From positions 496,001 through 560,000 of the forward strand of contig CAXBNJ010000001.1 in the NCBI GenBank assembly GCA_963977125.1: a DNA stretch of 64,000 nt. Reading direction: 5' to 3'. The notes below the pieces were generated by a model that worked only from the letters and a program-made list of their open reading frames with translations, was not told the DNA's origin and made no database searches. Source of the stretch: UBA2705 sp963977125 (lineage in GTDB: Bacteria > Pseudomonadota > Alphaproteobacteria > Micavibrionales > Micavibrionaceae). Made by a program: the position numbers and the translations under genes. This document shows positions 53,025 to 62,931 of the stretch, piece after piece (position 1 is the stretch's first letter; each line of letters starts with the position of its first letter).

Positions 53025-53876
53025 ATGGCACGCAGAGTTTTAATAAGTGACGGTTTAACCAAAACACTTTACGAGGGCGACGATGCAAATAGCGCAATTG
53101 TCCATTTTAAAGATGATGTTGTGCGCAGTCCAGGTGGCGCAGTTCATAGCGTTGCAGGTAAGGGCGTCTTAGCGAACCGTATATCAGCGCATATAATGAC
53201 CCGTATTGAGGCTGTTGGCGTACCAACCCATTTTGTTAAGCAAATTAACATGCGTGAACAATTGGTTCGCCGTGTGGATATGATTGGCATTGATGTCATG
53301 GTCCGTAACGCCGCTGCGGGTAATTTATGTGAGCGCCTTGATGTAAAAGAAGGCACAGCGCTAAATCAGCCTATTTTTGAACTTTACGCTAAGCATGAAA
53401 ATGGCACGCGCAGTTTTATTAATGACTATCATGCAATAGAGCGCGGCATTGTTGATCCATTTGAATTAGAAGACATTATCTACATGTCGATGCGGGTGAA
53501 TGACTTCCTTAATGGTATGTTCTCTGGCGTTAATTTACGCCTTGTTGATTTCAATATCTCTTTTGGCCGTATCTATGGCGAATATGGCGAAGTCTATTTG
53601 CTTTTGGCCGATGAAATTTCACCAGATAATTGCCGTATTTGGGATATTAATAGCGATGACCGTTTAGGGCGTGACCGCATTGACGTTAAAGATTCCGTCT
53701 TGATTGAAGGTTATCAAGAAGTCGCTCAACGTTTGGGGATTGTACCCGATATGAGCATTTTCCAAGGCGGTAATATCGATGAAGAAATGGCTGGCTTAGA
53801 AGGCATTGAAAATGAACTTTCACGCGCTCGTCGCCTCAGAAGCGTTGGCCGTAACAGCCAGCCCAGAAAATTATAA
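53025..53876 (+). CDS. purC: Phosphoribosylaminoimidazole-succinocarboxamide synthase
   Basis: Purine synthesis step 7. ATG 53025 (MARRVLISDGLTKTLYEGDD) is chosen over the upstream in-frame 52974. Motifs KGVLANRISAHIM, LVRRVDMIGIDVMVRN, LRLVDFNISFGR and SPDNCRIWD are present. 283 residues, about 30 more than common, due to a basic C-terminal tail. Followed 34 bases later by gcvT. Confidence 0.94.
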   Translation: MARRVLISDGLTKTLYEGDDANSAIVHFKDDVVRSPGGAVHSVAGKGVLANRISAHIMTRIEAVGVPTHFVKQINMREQLVRRVDMIGIDVMVRNAAAGNLCERLDVKEGTALNQPIFELYAKHENGTRSFINDYHAIERGIVDPFELEDIIYMSMRVNDFLNGMFSGVNLRLVDFNISFGRIYGEYGEVYLLLADEISPDNCRIWDINSDDRLGRDRIDVKDSVLIEGYQEVAQRLGIVPDMSIFQGGNIDEEMAGLEGIENELSRARRLRSVGRNSQPRKL

Positions 53877-53910
53877 GCGTAAATAATAAGCAAGTTAGGG
53901 GAAGAATACG

Positions 53911-55023
53911 ATGGATAAGCAAACCGCTTTACATAGCTATCACGCCGCTCATGCAAAAAAAATGGGTGAGTTTGCAGGCTATGATATGCCGTTTTATTAT
54001 GAAGCAGGCGTTATGGCTGAACATAATGCTGTGCGTGATAAGCTTGGTTTATTTGATGTGTCTCATATGGGGCAAATACAATTAAGCGGCGAGGGGGTTG
54101 CGGCTTTTTTTGAAAGTATTACCCCTTCGGCATTTAGCGCCGCCAAAGATGGCATGGCTAAATACACAATGATGACCAATGAAGATGGCGGCATGATTGA
54201 TGATTTGATAGTAACGCGCTTAAATGAAGATGTCTTTTTTGCCGTAATTAATGCGGGCTGTAAAGATAAGGATATTGCATGGATACGATCCAATTTGCCC
54301 GCGGATATTACATTAGAAATTTTTGAAGACCGCGCATTGATCGCAGTACAAGGCCCTGAAGCTGAGAAAGCCTTGTCATTATGCATAGGGGAAGATTTAT
54401 CACAACTGGGCTATATGCGTATGGCGAAATATGGCGATGTTTGGGTCTCACGCCTTGGTTATACAGGGGAAGATGGCTTTGAAGTAAGCGTGACTAATCA
54501 AGACGCCTTAGGGCTGTGGAATGCGCTGATTGATCAAGGTGGCGCCTTGCCTTGCGGCCTTGCCGCGCGCGATTCCTTGCGCCTTGAAATGGGCTATCCC
54601 TTATATGGACATGACATTGACGCGATGACTTCACCTATTGAGGCTGATTTGTCATGGGTCGTGCGCAAGAAAGATAGTGACTTTATAGGCGGCGCGATTA
54701 TCGCAGCGCATCGTGAAAATGGCGCGGCGCGTAAGCGTGTTGGCCTTGCCCTTATAGACAAAGGCATTGCGCGTGAGGGCGTTAAAATTCTTAATGCGGA
54801 TGGTGAAGAGGTTGGCATTGTGACGAGTGGGGGGCATAGCCCCACATTAAATAAAGCCATTGCAATGGGCTATGTTTTATCTGAATATAGTGCCCCAGAG
54901 ACGATCTTGTTTTTAGAGGTAAGGGGCCGGAAGTTAAAAGCTGCGATTACGCCATTACCATTTGTTAAAGCAAGTACGAAGAGTAACAAAGCGCAAAGCG
55001 CTAATTCAGGAAAGGCCGCATAA
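53911..55023 (+). CDS. gcvT: Glycine cleavage system T protein (aminomethyltransferase)
   Basis: Transfers the methylene group from aminomethyl-lipoyl GcvH to THF. Conserved LFDVSHMGQI, GGMIDDLIVTR, SRLGYTGEDGFEV, GLAARDSLRLEMGYPLYG. 370 residues. One gene of the glycine cleavage system; gcvH follows after one base. An AGGGG ribosome site precedes the ATG. Confidence 0.96.
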   Translation: MDKQTALHSYHAAHAKKMGEFAGYDMPFYYEAGVMAEHNAVRDKLGLFDVSHMGQIQLSGEGVAAFFESITPSAFSAAKDGMAKYTMMTNEDGGMIDDLIVTRLNEDVFFAVINAGCKDKDIAWIRSNLPADITLEIFEDRALIAVQGPEAEKALSLCIGEDLSQLGYMRMAKYGDVWVSRLGYTGEDGFEVSVTNQDALGLWNALIDQGGALPCGLAARDSLRLEMGYPLYGHDIDAMTSPIEADLSWVVRKKDSDFIGGAIIAAHRENGAARKRVGLALIDKGIAREGVKILNADGEEVGIVTSGGHSPTLNKAIAMGYVLSEYSAPETILFLEVRGRKLKAAITPLPFVKASTKSNKAQSANSGKAA

Positions 55024-55024
55024 A

Positions 55025-55399
55025 ATGAGTGAGCTAAAATACACAAAAGACCATGAACATATTCTCATTGACGGCGATGTCGTGTGGGTGGGGATTACCA
55101 CTCATGCAGGTGACGCGCTTGGCGATTTAGTTTTTATTGAATTACCAGAAGTTGGCACAAGCTATGATAAAGGCGCTGATTTCGCCGTGATTGAATCTGT
55201 CAAAGCGGCGGCAGAAGTCTATACGCCTGTTGGCGGCGAAGTCATTGCCGTGAATGATGCACTAACCGACAACCCTGAGCAGGTTAAAGAAGACATCGAT
55301 ACTGGCTGGATTGCTAAAATCAAGCTGAGTGATGTTGATGACCTTGACGATGTTATGGATGAAGCGGCCTATAAGGCGTTTTGTGAATCTGAAGCTTAA
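55025..55399 (+). CDS. gcvH: Glycine cleavage system H protein
   Basis: Lipoyl carrier. Lys60 in ESVKAAAEVY is the lipoylation site. ATG 55025 (MSELKYTKDHEH) gives 124 residues. Overlap-free, one base after gcvT. P-protein genes are 43 kb away in the same window (gcvPA 10580, gcvPB 6368). Confidence 0.96.
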   Translation: MSELKYTKDHEHILIDGDVVWVGITTHAGDALGDLVFIELPEVGTSYDKGADFAVIESVKAAAEVYTPVGGEVIAVNDALTDNPEQVKEDIDTGWIAKIKLSDVDDLDDVMDEAAYKAFCESEA

Positions 55400-55432
55400 G
55401 CTTAAGTCATAATCATAGTTTATAAATTATAA

Positions 55433-55461
55433 AAAATGCGCTTAGATTTTAAGCGCATTTT
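55433..55461. terminator. Intrinsic terminator after gcvH
   Basis: AAAATGCGCTT / AAGCGCATTTT stem with a seven-base loop, followed by T on the plus strand and with an A-rich 5' arm. It serves gcvTH and possibly the convergent acyltransferase. Confidence 0.85.
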
Positions 55462-55479
55462 TTTTATGAGTAGAAAGAC

Positions 55480-56349
55480 TTAATGCTCTGTTTGTTTGGA
55501 TGCTTTCCAGCGTTTATGAACCCAAAGCCACTCGGCGGGACGCTTGGTTATCCATCCCTCAATCATTTTATGGGTATCCGCCACAGCTTGCGCAGGATCA
55601 TCTAAATTGAGTTTAAGCGCGGGATGAATGGTCATTTTAAAATAACATTTATTAATGCGCTGCATTTCTACGGGAATGAGCGGGCATTTGAATTTTTTGG
55701 CCAATTCAATATAAGCGGTGCTTGTCATAGCAGGGTGGCCAAAGAAATCAGCCTCTATACCTTCATTATATTTTTGATCGACTAAAATGCCGACTTGGCC
55801 GTTATTTTTCAAATGACCAATCATTTCGCGTACGCCTTGTTTGGACTTGGCAAAATACTTCTCGCCTTTTTTGTAATCCCGCAGGCTTTGCAATATAGCA
55901 GCAGACCATTTGTTATTTGGGGCGCGATAAACACTGCCGACATTTAAGCCCGGCTGCTCACGTAATCTCATCGCGGCGACTTCCCAATTGGCTTGGTGCA
56001 TACCAATAAATATACATGGGGTTTGATTTTTGGCTATATCCTGCAAAATTTCAATATTTTCAACTTCGCAATATACGCTCGTAAGGCAGCGTAAATGCGG
56101 GTATTCACCTATAACGCGGCCTAGGTTTTCCCACATATCTGTATTGATCTTTTCAATATCAGTATCGCTGGCTTTGGGATAAGCGCGGCGAATGTTTTTT
56201 GATGAATTGCGTGATGCACCTGTTTTTGGTCCAATTTTCCGACCAAGCGCACCACATAGATTACTGGCCATCATTGGTGGCATAAGTTTTAGGCTGAGAA
56301 TAAGAATGCTCAACAAAAAGGCTTCAATGGCGTGTTTAATCAATTTCAT
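55480..56349 (-). CDS. Lipid A acyltransferase (LpxL/HtrB family)
   Basis: Inner-membrane enzyme adding a secondary acyl chain to Kdo-lipid A. The HX4E catalytic motif is His118-Glu123 in GMHQANWEV; a membrane-associated helix lies at about 8-28. 289 residues. ATG overlaps lpxK stop by four bases (ATGA), so the waaA-lpxK-acyltransferase genes are coupled. Which acyl chain and position cannot be told. Confidence 0.92.
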   Translation of the reverse strand: MKLIKHAIEAFLLSILILSLKLMPPMMASNLCGALGRKIGPKTGASRNSSKNIRRAYPKASDTDIEKINTDMWENLGRVIGEYPHLRCLTSVYCEVENIEILQDIAKNQTPCIFIGMHQANWEVAAMRLREQPGLNVGSVYRAPNNKWSAAILQSLRDYKKGEKYFAKSKQGVREMIGHLKNNGQVGILVDQKYNEGIEADFFGHPAMTSTAYIELAKKFKCPLIPVEMQRINKCYFKMTIHPALKLNLDDPAQAVADTHKMIEGWITKRPAEWLWVHKRWKASKQTEH

Positions 56350-57332
56350 AATGGTCCTGCAAGCGCGCGCTCTAATAAGATTTTTAATTTACTCTCAGCT
56401 TTAAACTTAAGTCTAATTGGTAAAACGTCAATATGCGTCATCCACGGGCCGTCAGGAATCTTGACGATATCTTTTTCGGTGGTGATTAAACGGCATGAAG
56501 CGCTTAGCGCATAATCCATTAAAATGCGGAGCTCTTTGACGCTATAGGCATGATGATCAGCGAAATGGCTGGATTTTATAAGCTGCGCGCCAATGTCTTT
56601 GAGGGTGTTTTCGAATTTTGTGGGATGTGCAATGCCGCTAAAAGCAACATATTTTTGGTCTTTATAATCTTCAGGAAGCGCTGAAATATCGGCTTCTATT
56701 GTCGCTTCAAAAACAGGGGTTGCTTTGGGCAGTAGTCTTTTTACGTCATCGCTTAGCGTGCCTATAGTCACAAAAATATCCGCATGAACAAGGCCAAGGG
56801 CGAGGGGCTGACGTAAAGGGCCTGCGGGAATGCATTTCATATTACCAAAAGCGCTGCCGCCATCAATAACGCAGATACGTATATCTTTAAACAGGCTTGG
56901 GTTTTGAAAGCCATCATCCATGATAATTAAGGCGGCGTGATGATCTTCAGCGAGTTTTGCGCCTTTAATGCGGTCTTTAGAAACGATTGTCGGTGCGGCG
57001 CGGGCGAGTAACATGGGTTCATCACCAACTTGATCGGCACGATGATCAATGCTGACTAATGTCGGGCCTTTTAATGATCCGCCATAACCGCGCGATAGGT
57101 AGATAGGCGATTGGGCGCTTAAAAGCTGTTTTAACGCGAGAGCAACAGGGGTTTTGCCGCTGCCGCCTGCTGTTAAATTACCAATACAGATAACTTTAGC
57201 CTTAGAGACATAACGGGGGCGCTTTTTCATACGCTGCGCGCTCACCGCGCCATAAAGCGCAGAAAAGGGCGCAAGCCATTGTGATTGCCAGCTGTTTTTT
57301 TGATACCAAAATGTCGGGGTTTTAAAGCTCAT
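56346..57332 (-). CDS. lpxK: Tetraacyldisaccharide 4'-kinase LpxK
   Basis: Phosphorylates the lipid A precursor. Walker A GNLTAGGSGKTP (51-62), and IIMDDGFQNPSL. The frame reaches 57374, but ATG 57332 has AAGG nine bases upstream, avoids overlap with waaA (stop 57337) and gives 328 residues, standard. N-terminal aromatic-rich region for membrane association. Confidence 0.94.
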   Translation of the reverse strand: MSFKTPTFWYQKNSWQSQWLAPFSALYGAVSAQRMKKRPRYVSKAKVICIGNLTAGGSGKTPVALALKQLLSAQSPIYLSRGYGGSLKGPTLVSIDHRADQVGDEPMLLARAAPTIVSKDRIKGAKLAEDHHAALIIMDDGFQNPSLFKDIRICVIDGGSAFGNMKCIPAGPLRQPLALGLVHADIFVTIGTLSDDVKRLLPKATPVFEATIEADISALPEDYKDQKYVAFSGIAHPTKFENTLKDIGAQLIKSSHFADHHAYSVKELRILMDYALSASCRLITTEKDIVKIPDGPWMTHIDVLPIRLKFKAESKLKILLERALAGPL

Positions 57333-57336
57333 ATGA

Positions 57337-58641
57337 TTAAGCCTTATCTTGCGCTGAGGCAGAGCTGCCGTCATCGACAGATACAGGGGCGGGTAATATT
57401 TTTATGATATGCGCAAAAGCTTGATCGAGTATGTGGTCTTTGGATTGCGTATAGGCCAGCGCATTTTTCTGCAAAGATTCACGCTGTGGATCATCATTAA
57501 ACAGCATAAGCAGCTTATTATAAAGCGCTTCAGCGGTTTCAGCCATTAACGCGGCATTATGCGTATGCATCTCGTCAAAGATTTCTTGTAAATTCTGGTA
57601 TAACGGGCCGTGTAGTATCGCACAGTTTAATTGAGCGGCCTCGATAGGATTATGACCGCCGCCGCCATCTGCGCTGAATGTGCGACCAATCACCGTAATT
57701 TCAGCCATATGATAAAATAGCCCAAGCTCGCCTAACGTATCAACGACATATATATCAAGATCAGCAGGGGGCGCAGACATAGCGGAGCGTAGAATAAGAT
57801 TATACTCTTCACTGTCGCAGCTTTTGGCAATATCAGCGCGGCGCTCAGGGTGGCGCGGCACGATAATCGTGAGCAGCTCTGGTATATGCGCTTTGAGCTT
57901 TTGATGGATGGAGCACGCCAAAAGCTCTTCGCCTTCATGGCTGCTTGCATAAACCCATAAGCGACGATTTTTAAATTTATGGCTGAGGCTGCTTAAGGAG
58001 GCTGCACTCACACGCAAAGGTGCGGCGCTATATTTAATATTGCCGCAGGCTACGACATTTTTATGACCTAAATCTTCAAACCGTAATTTATCGGCCGGTG
58101 TTTGGGTCAGAATAACGTCAAAGCTGCTTAAGAGCTTTGAAATTATGCCGCGTAATTTACGCCAGCCTTTATATGATTTTTCAGATAGGCGTGCATTTAT
58201 TAATAATGCCGCTATTTTGCGTTGGCCAATTTCCATCATTAAATTGGGCCATATTTCAGATTCGGCTATAATGGCGGCATTGGGCGCCCAGTGATTGAGA
58301 AAGCGCGCAACCCAACTTGGGTGATCAAGGGGGATATATTGGTGAATAACACCATCAAGCCCGCGCTGCTTAATAAGTGCGGCTGATGTTAATGTGCCTG
58401 ATGTTAACAAGACATTGAGGCTTGGGTCATGGGCGCGTAATTTGGTGATAAGGGTCAATAGGGAGACGACCTCACCGACGCTTGCGCCATGCATCCATAT
58501 TAAGTTACCTTCAGGGCGTTTAATGCTGGCTTCGCCGCGACGCTCAGCAATGCGCCCGGCATCTTCTTTACCCTTAGCAAGGCGGTTCTTTAACAGCCAA
58601 TCGGCGCTAAGATATGTAGCAATGCGGTATAAATGATACAT
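57337..58641 (-). CDS. waaA: 3-deoxy-D-manno-octulosonic acid transferase WaaA
   Basis: Adds Kdo to lipid IVA. WMHGASVGE (49-57) near the N-terminus contains the catalytic Glu57; GGHNPIEAAQLNCAILHG in the C-terminal Rossmann domain. 434 residues. First gene of the lipid A cluster. Order waaA-lpxK is common in alphaproteobacteria. Confidence 0.95.
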   Translation of the reverse strand: MYHLYRIATYLSADWLLKNRLAKGKEDAGRIAERRGEASIKRPEGNLIWMHGASVGEVVSLLTLITKLRAHDPSLNVLLTSGTLTSAALIKQRGLDGVIHQYIPLDHPSWVARFLNHWAPNAAIIAESEIWPNLMMEIGQRKIAALLINARLSEKSYKGWRKLRGIISKLLSSFDVILTQTPADKLRFEDLGHKNVVACGNIKYSAAPLRVSAASLSSLSHKFKNRRLWVYASSHEGEELLACSIHQKLKAHIPELLTIIVPRHPERRADIAKSCDSEEYNLILRSAMSAPPADLDIYVVDTLGELGLFYHMAEITVIGRTFSADGGGGHNPIEAAQLNCAILHGPLYQNLQEIFDEMHTHNAALMAETAEALYNKLLMLFNDDPQRESLQKNALAYTQSKDHILDQAFAHIIKILPAPVSVDDGSSASAQDKA

Positions 58642-58672
58642 AAAACGAGGTTTGACCCTATGTGTTAATATT

Positions 58673-58701
58673 TTGTTCAGCTCTTTGCTGCAGGATATAT
58701 A
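58673..58701 (+). promoter_or_regulatory. Putative promoter of 58729 gene
   Basis: TTGTTC and TATATA separated by 17 bases, 28 bases before the start codon of the small gene downstream. Confidence 0.4.
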
Positions 58702-58728
58702 TAGTAGATTTAAAGAAGTTAGGGCGCA

Positions 58729-59091
58729 ATGGCAAGACGTGTATATAATCCAGGCGATAAAAACTCAGAGAATAAGAGTGATAAAGCGCCAGAACCACAA
58801 AAAACAAAAACACAAACGGCAGCCGTAAGGGCTGCTGCGATGGCAATTGTTCGGCGCACGCGCAAAACAATTGATCCAAAAATATTAGAAGTAGCACGCA
58901 AAGCGCTGCCTGAGAGTGAAGAAGACATTAATAAAATGTTCTTCGGTAGCCAAGATTTGCTCAAAGACGAGACTGTTCCCATAGACCGTAAGAAGAATAT
59001 CGAAACCGTTTTCTCTCTGCTTGAAAATGATACGCTTAGTGCTGGGATGAAAGAGAAAGTCGCTGCGGCCATGAAAGACCTTGTGGTTTAA
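58729..59091 (+). CDS. Unknown protein, 120 aa
   Basis: No family recognised. The first 35 residues are polar and basic (ARRVYNPGDKNSENKSDKAP, likely disordered), then helices such as ETVFSLLENDTLSAGMKEK. No membrane segment or signal. It converges with the cysteine synthase gene; the stop codons overlap by four bases. Cytoplasmic; function unknown. Confidence 0.65.
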   Translation: MARRVYNPGDKNSENKSDKAPEPQKTKTQTAAVRAAAMAIVRRTRKTIDPKILEVARKALPESEEDINKMFFGSQDLLKDETVPIDRKKNIETVFSLLENDTLSAGMKEKVAAAMKDLVV

Positions 59092-60017
59092 GCGCCTTCA
59101 TCTTTTTTCTTTGCGAAGAGAGACAAATATTTCTCCCCCTTATCACATAAGAAAGTCAGCACGGTTTTAACCTCAGGGTGACGGCGTTTGATTTCTAAGG
59201 CTGCAAGGTAATTAGCGCCAGAGCTTGGGCCAACCATCAGGCCGCGCTGTGAGGCAAAATCCATCGCTGTTCTTATCGCTTCCTCACTATCAATATTGAT
59301 AAGCTCGTCCACTATATCGCCGTGGCGTTCATAAATTGTTGGAATAAACCCGTCTGAGATGCCTTCAATATTGTGGCAAGCGGTCATACAGCATTCAATC
59401 GTGCGCGATTCACTCGGCTCCATCGCAAAGACTTTTAAGTCTGGATTGTGCCATTCTTTAAGCGCCATGGCGTTACCAATTAATGTGCCGCCTGTGCCAA
59501 CGCCCTGAACGATGGCATCAATTTTTATGCCTTGTTCGTCTAGTTGTGCGATAATTTCTTTACCCAGCCAGTTTTTGTTTTCTTCAACATTTAATTCATT
59601 GTCAAATTGCTGTGGGCAGAAAAAACCGTCTTTTTGCCCCATTTCAATGGCGTCAGCGCGCGCTTGGTTCACATGGAAATCACCAACAAGGCGTAAATCC
59701 GCGCCATAAAGCTTGGATATATTACTGCGCTCATGCGTGTAACCATTGGGCATCAACACAATCATCTTGTAGCCTTTGGCGGCCGCAATCATCGACAAAG
59801 CATTGCCTGTATTGCCGCTGGTCGATTCAACAATCGTATCACCGGGCTTAAGCAGGCCGTCTTGTTCAGCTTTTTCGATTATATAGAGAGCCATGCGGTC
59901 TTTAACGGAGCCGCTTGGGTTTAAAAATTCAGCTTTTGCAAAGATGCCATCTTCTAAATCAAGAAGCGGGGTATTGCCAATGGCGTTTAACGCATTTTTT
60001 AAATCATAATTTATCAT
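59088..60017 (-). CDS. PLP-dependent cysteine synthase family protein
   Basis: Fold-type II PLP enzyme making cysteine from O-acetylserine, or related beta-substitution. PLP Lys39 in NPSGSVKDRMAL, ESTSGNTGNALSM, and QGVGTGGTLIG phosphate-binding motif. 309 residues. Related enzymes include cystathionine beta-synthase, so the substrate is not certain. Ends in a Lys-rich tail. Confidence 0.88.
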   Translation of the reverse strand: MINYDLKNALNAIGNTPLLDLEDGIFAKAEFLNPSGSVKDRMALYIIEKAEQDGLLKPGDTIVESTSGNTGNALSMIAAAKGYKMIVLMPNGYTHERSNISKLYGADLRLVGDFHVNQARADAIEMGQKDGFFCPQQFDNELNVEENKNWLGKEIIAQLDEQGIKIDAIVQGVGTGGTLIGNAMALKEWHNPDLKVFAMEPSESRTIECCMTACHNIEGISDGFIPTIYERHGDIVDELINIDSEEAIRTAMDFASQRGLMVGPSSGANYLAALEIKRRHPEVKTVLTFLCDKGEKYLSLFAKKKDEGA

Positions 60018-60100
60018 GCGCGGATAATAGCATGAGATTTTAGGCTGGTCATGACGCGCTGCGGTAGATTTGAACGAATTTTTTACGGCCTAAATGCGCT

Positions 60101-62842
60101 TTAATTTTTTAGCTGTGATTTAAGCTGATACAGTGCGTCGAGCGCTTCTCGTGGCGTTAGCGTATCAGGGTCAACATTACGCAACTCATCAATAAGGTCG
60201 GTATATTCATGCGTCGCATTCTTGGCCTCGCTTTTGCCTGTGGGCTGCGCGATAAATAGCGGTAAGTCATTGGTCAGCGCGGCGAGTGAGCCACTTTGGT
60301 CGCTTTGTTCTAATTTAGACAGCACATCTTTGGCGCGCGCAATAACGCCTTTGGGCAAGCCAGCGATTTTCGCGACATGGATACCGTAAGATCGATCAGC
60401 GGCGCCTTGCACGACTTCATGCATAAACACAATGTCACCTTTCCATTCCTTCACGGCCATTGAATAGCAGCGCATATAAGGCAGGGAGGCCTGTAAATGG
60501 GTTAGCTCATGGTAATGGGTGGCAAAAAAGGCGCGGCATTTATTGTGTTCATGCAGATATTCAACGCAGGCCCAAGCGATAGACAGGCCATCAAATGTCG
60601 CCGTGCCACGGCCAATCTCATCAAGAATAACAAGCGATCGGTCAGTAGCTTGATTAAGGATAGCGGCGGTTTCAACCATTTCAACCATAAAGGTAGATCG
60701 GCCGCGCGCAAGATCATCAGCCGCGCCAACGCGGCTAAAGACCTTATCAACAAGGCCGATTATCGCCGATTTAACCGGAACAAATAAACCAGCTTGTGCC
60801 ATGATCGCAATTACAGCATTTTGGCGTAAGAATGTCGATTTACCAGCCATGTTAGGGCCAGTCAGCAGCCATAAAGTGCTGTCTTGGTTAAGGTCGCAAT
60901 CATTGGGGATGAAGTCTTTGCCTTCATTCTTCTTGAGGGCGTCCTCAACAACAGGGTGGCGCGCGCCTTTTAAAATAAAGCTGCGATCTTCGGTGATGGT
61001 TGGGCGAGCGTAGTTTTTATCAAGCGCGAGGCGCGCAGCGGCTGAGGCGACATCACATGTTGCCAAAGCATTGGCAATGACCCGAATATTGGCGGCGTTA
61101 TCGCTTATATCTTCAATAAGTTGATTAAAAAGCTCTATTTCAAGCGCTTGTAATTTCTCACTGGCGCTTGATATATCGCGTTCAAGCTCAGAGAGCTCGA
61201 CAGTAGTAAAGCGCACAGCGCTGGCTAATGTTTGGCGATGAATAAAGCTCAGTGTATTAGCGCCCTCAGTGCCGTTTACTTCGTCATTGCTTGGCATGAG
61301 CGCGTTAGCGCGCTTGGGCGGGACTTCAATGAAATAGCCTAACACATTGTTATAGTTTATTTTTAATGTGTTTACGCCTGTCTTATCTGCGTAACTGGCC
61401 TGTAAGCCTGCAATCAGCTTTTTGCTGTCTTTCTTTAAAGCGCGCAGCTGATCTATTTTCGGGGAATAGCCGTCTTGGATAAAGCCGCCATCCCGTGCAA
61501 ATAAAGGCACATTATCGAGCATGGCTGATTTTAGGCGCGTTTTTAATTGGTTGCATGTGTTTGTTAATGTTGATCCCACGTAAACAGCTTCAAGGCTTTG
61601 AGTTTCAAATATTTTACTGCGTAACTCTTCGGCTTTATCAAGGCCATCGCGTATGGTTATTAAATCTTTCGGGCCGCCGCGGCCAATGGTGATGCGCGAT
61701 AAAGCGCGTTCAATATCAGGTACGGCTTTCATGATGAGCTCGACGTCATCAAGCAGGCGTGGCGTGTTGATAAAGATACTGACTTCATCAAGGCGCTGTT
61801 CAATAGCGTCTTTATCGCATAGAGGCGCGGAAAGGCGGCGCTGTAAGAGGCGTCCACCCATAGAGCTTTTTGTGTAATCGATAATACTGATCAGCGCGCC
61901 CTTACGCGTGCCGCGCATGGTTTTAAGCAGTTCTAAATTCTGACGTGTTGCGCCGTCAATTTCCATCACATCTTTGGATGATATTTCAACGGGCGGCATA
62001 ATATAGGGTAAATTGCCTTTTTGCGTACGGGTCACATAATCAAGCAATGCCCCCGCCGCGGAGATCTCAATGCGGTTAAATGTGCCAAAGCCATCAAGCG
62101 CTTCAACACCAAAGGCTTTTTCCATTTTTTTATAGGCGTTGTCGCTGTTGAAAAAAGCAGGGGCTTGCGGCGTAATGAGGTTTTTATAGGGAGCGAATTT
62201 CTCAAACAAACTCGGCATTTTGATAAGCGCGTCTGATAAAAGAAGTTCTTTACAGTCAATGCGGGCGAGCGCGGCGAATATATCTGATTCCGTGCCGCGC
62301 TGAGTCCAAAACTCACCCGTAGAGAGTTCTAGCCATGCCACGGCGAAGTCATCACGAATGGCGGCGAGGGATGCTATATAGTTGCTTTCTTTGGCGCTAA
62401 GCAAGTGGTCTTCGGTGAGCGTACCTTGCGTAACAACGCGGCGCACTTCACGATTAACCAGTATTTTTGATGTTGATCGGCCTTCGGCTTTGGCGCGGGC
62501 TTTGGCTTGGTCAGGCGTTTCGGTTTGCTCGCAAATGGCGACTTTGTGGCCTGCGCGGATTAATTTGGCTAAATAAGGCTCATAAGAGTGAAAAGGCACG
62601 CCGCACATAGCGATATCAGCGCCATTGGCTTTGCCGCGCTTAGTGAGCGTAATGCCAAGTATTTCAGAGGCGGTAATCGCATCATCAAAGAACAGTTCGT
62701 AAAAATCACCCATGCGATAAAATAAGATACAATCAGGGTGCTCTTCTTTTATCATATGGAACTGTGCCATCATCGGCGTGTGTCCCGATGCGAGTAACTG
62801 CTCGAATTGATCGTTTTTTGCTGATTGTGCTGTCATAAACAT
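60101..62842 (-). CDS. mutS: DNA mismatch repair protein MutS
   Basis: Mismatch sensor with Phe-x-Glu motif in GDFYELFFDDA (Phe at about 47-49) and ATPase Walker A GPNMAGKST at about 662-670, plus GRGTATFDGLSIA and FATHYHELT. ATGs at 62848 and 62842 are both possible; the second has AGG at a better distance. About 913 residues, normal for alphaproteobacteria. No mutL nearby. Confidence 0.96.
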   Translation of the reverse strand: MFMTAQSAKNDQFEQLLASGHTPMMAQFHMIKEEHPDCILFYRMGDFYELFFDDAITASEILGITLTKRGKANGADIAMCGVPFHSYEPYLAKLIRAGHKVAICEQTETPDQAKARAKAEGRSTSKILVNREVRRVVTQGTLTEDHLLSAKESNYIASLAAIRDDFAVAWLELSTGEFWTQRGTESDIFAALARIDCKELLLSDALIKMPSLFEKFAPYKNLITPQAPAFFNSDNAYKKMEKAFGVEALDGFGTFNRIEISAAGALLDYVTRTQKGNLPYIMPPVEISSKDVMEIDGATRQNLELLKTMRGTRKGALISIIDYTKSSMGGRLLQRRLSAPLCDKDAIEQRLDEVSIFINTPRLLDDVELIMKAVPDIERALSRITIGRGGPKDLITIRDGLDKAEELRSKIFETQSLEAVYVGSTLTNTCNQLKTRLKSAMLDNVPLFARDGGFIQDGYSPKIDQLRALKKDSKKLIAGLQASYADKTGVNTLKINYNNVLGYFIEVPPKRANALMPSNDEVNGTEGANTLSFIHRQTLASAVRFTTVELSELERDISSASEKLQALEIELFNQLIEDISDNAANIRVIANALATCDVASAAARLALDKNYARPTITEDRSFILKGARHPVVEDALKKNEGKDFIPNDCDLNQDSTLWLLTGPNMAGKSTFLRQNAVIAIMAQAGLFVPVKSAIIGLVDKVFSRVGAADDLARGRSTFMVEMVETAAILNQATDRSLVILDEIGRGTATFDGLSIAWACVEYLHEHNKCRAFFATHYHELTHLQASLPYMRCYSMAVKEWKGDIVFMHEVVQGAADRSYGIHVAKIAGLPKGVIARAKDVLSKLEQSDQSGSLAALTNDLPLFIAQPTGKSEAKNATHEYTDLIDELRNVDPDTLTPREALDALYQLKSQLKN

Positions 62843-62931
62843 AGTCATAGCCTGTTTTTTTTAAATCGCTTAGTGATTTCAGATATGATAGAATAAATAT
62901 CTGTGATTATTTTGATTTTGTAAGGACGTTT

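Noticed and set aside
53877..53910. Possible glycine riboswitch before gcvT
   Set aside because: Only 34 bases between purC and gcvT, far too short for the aptamer; none was seen before gcvPA or gcvPB either.
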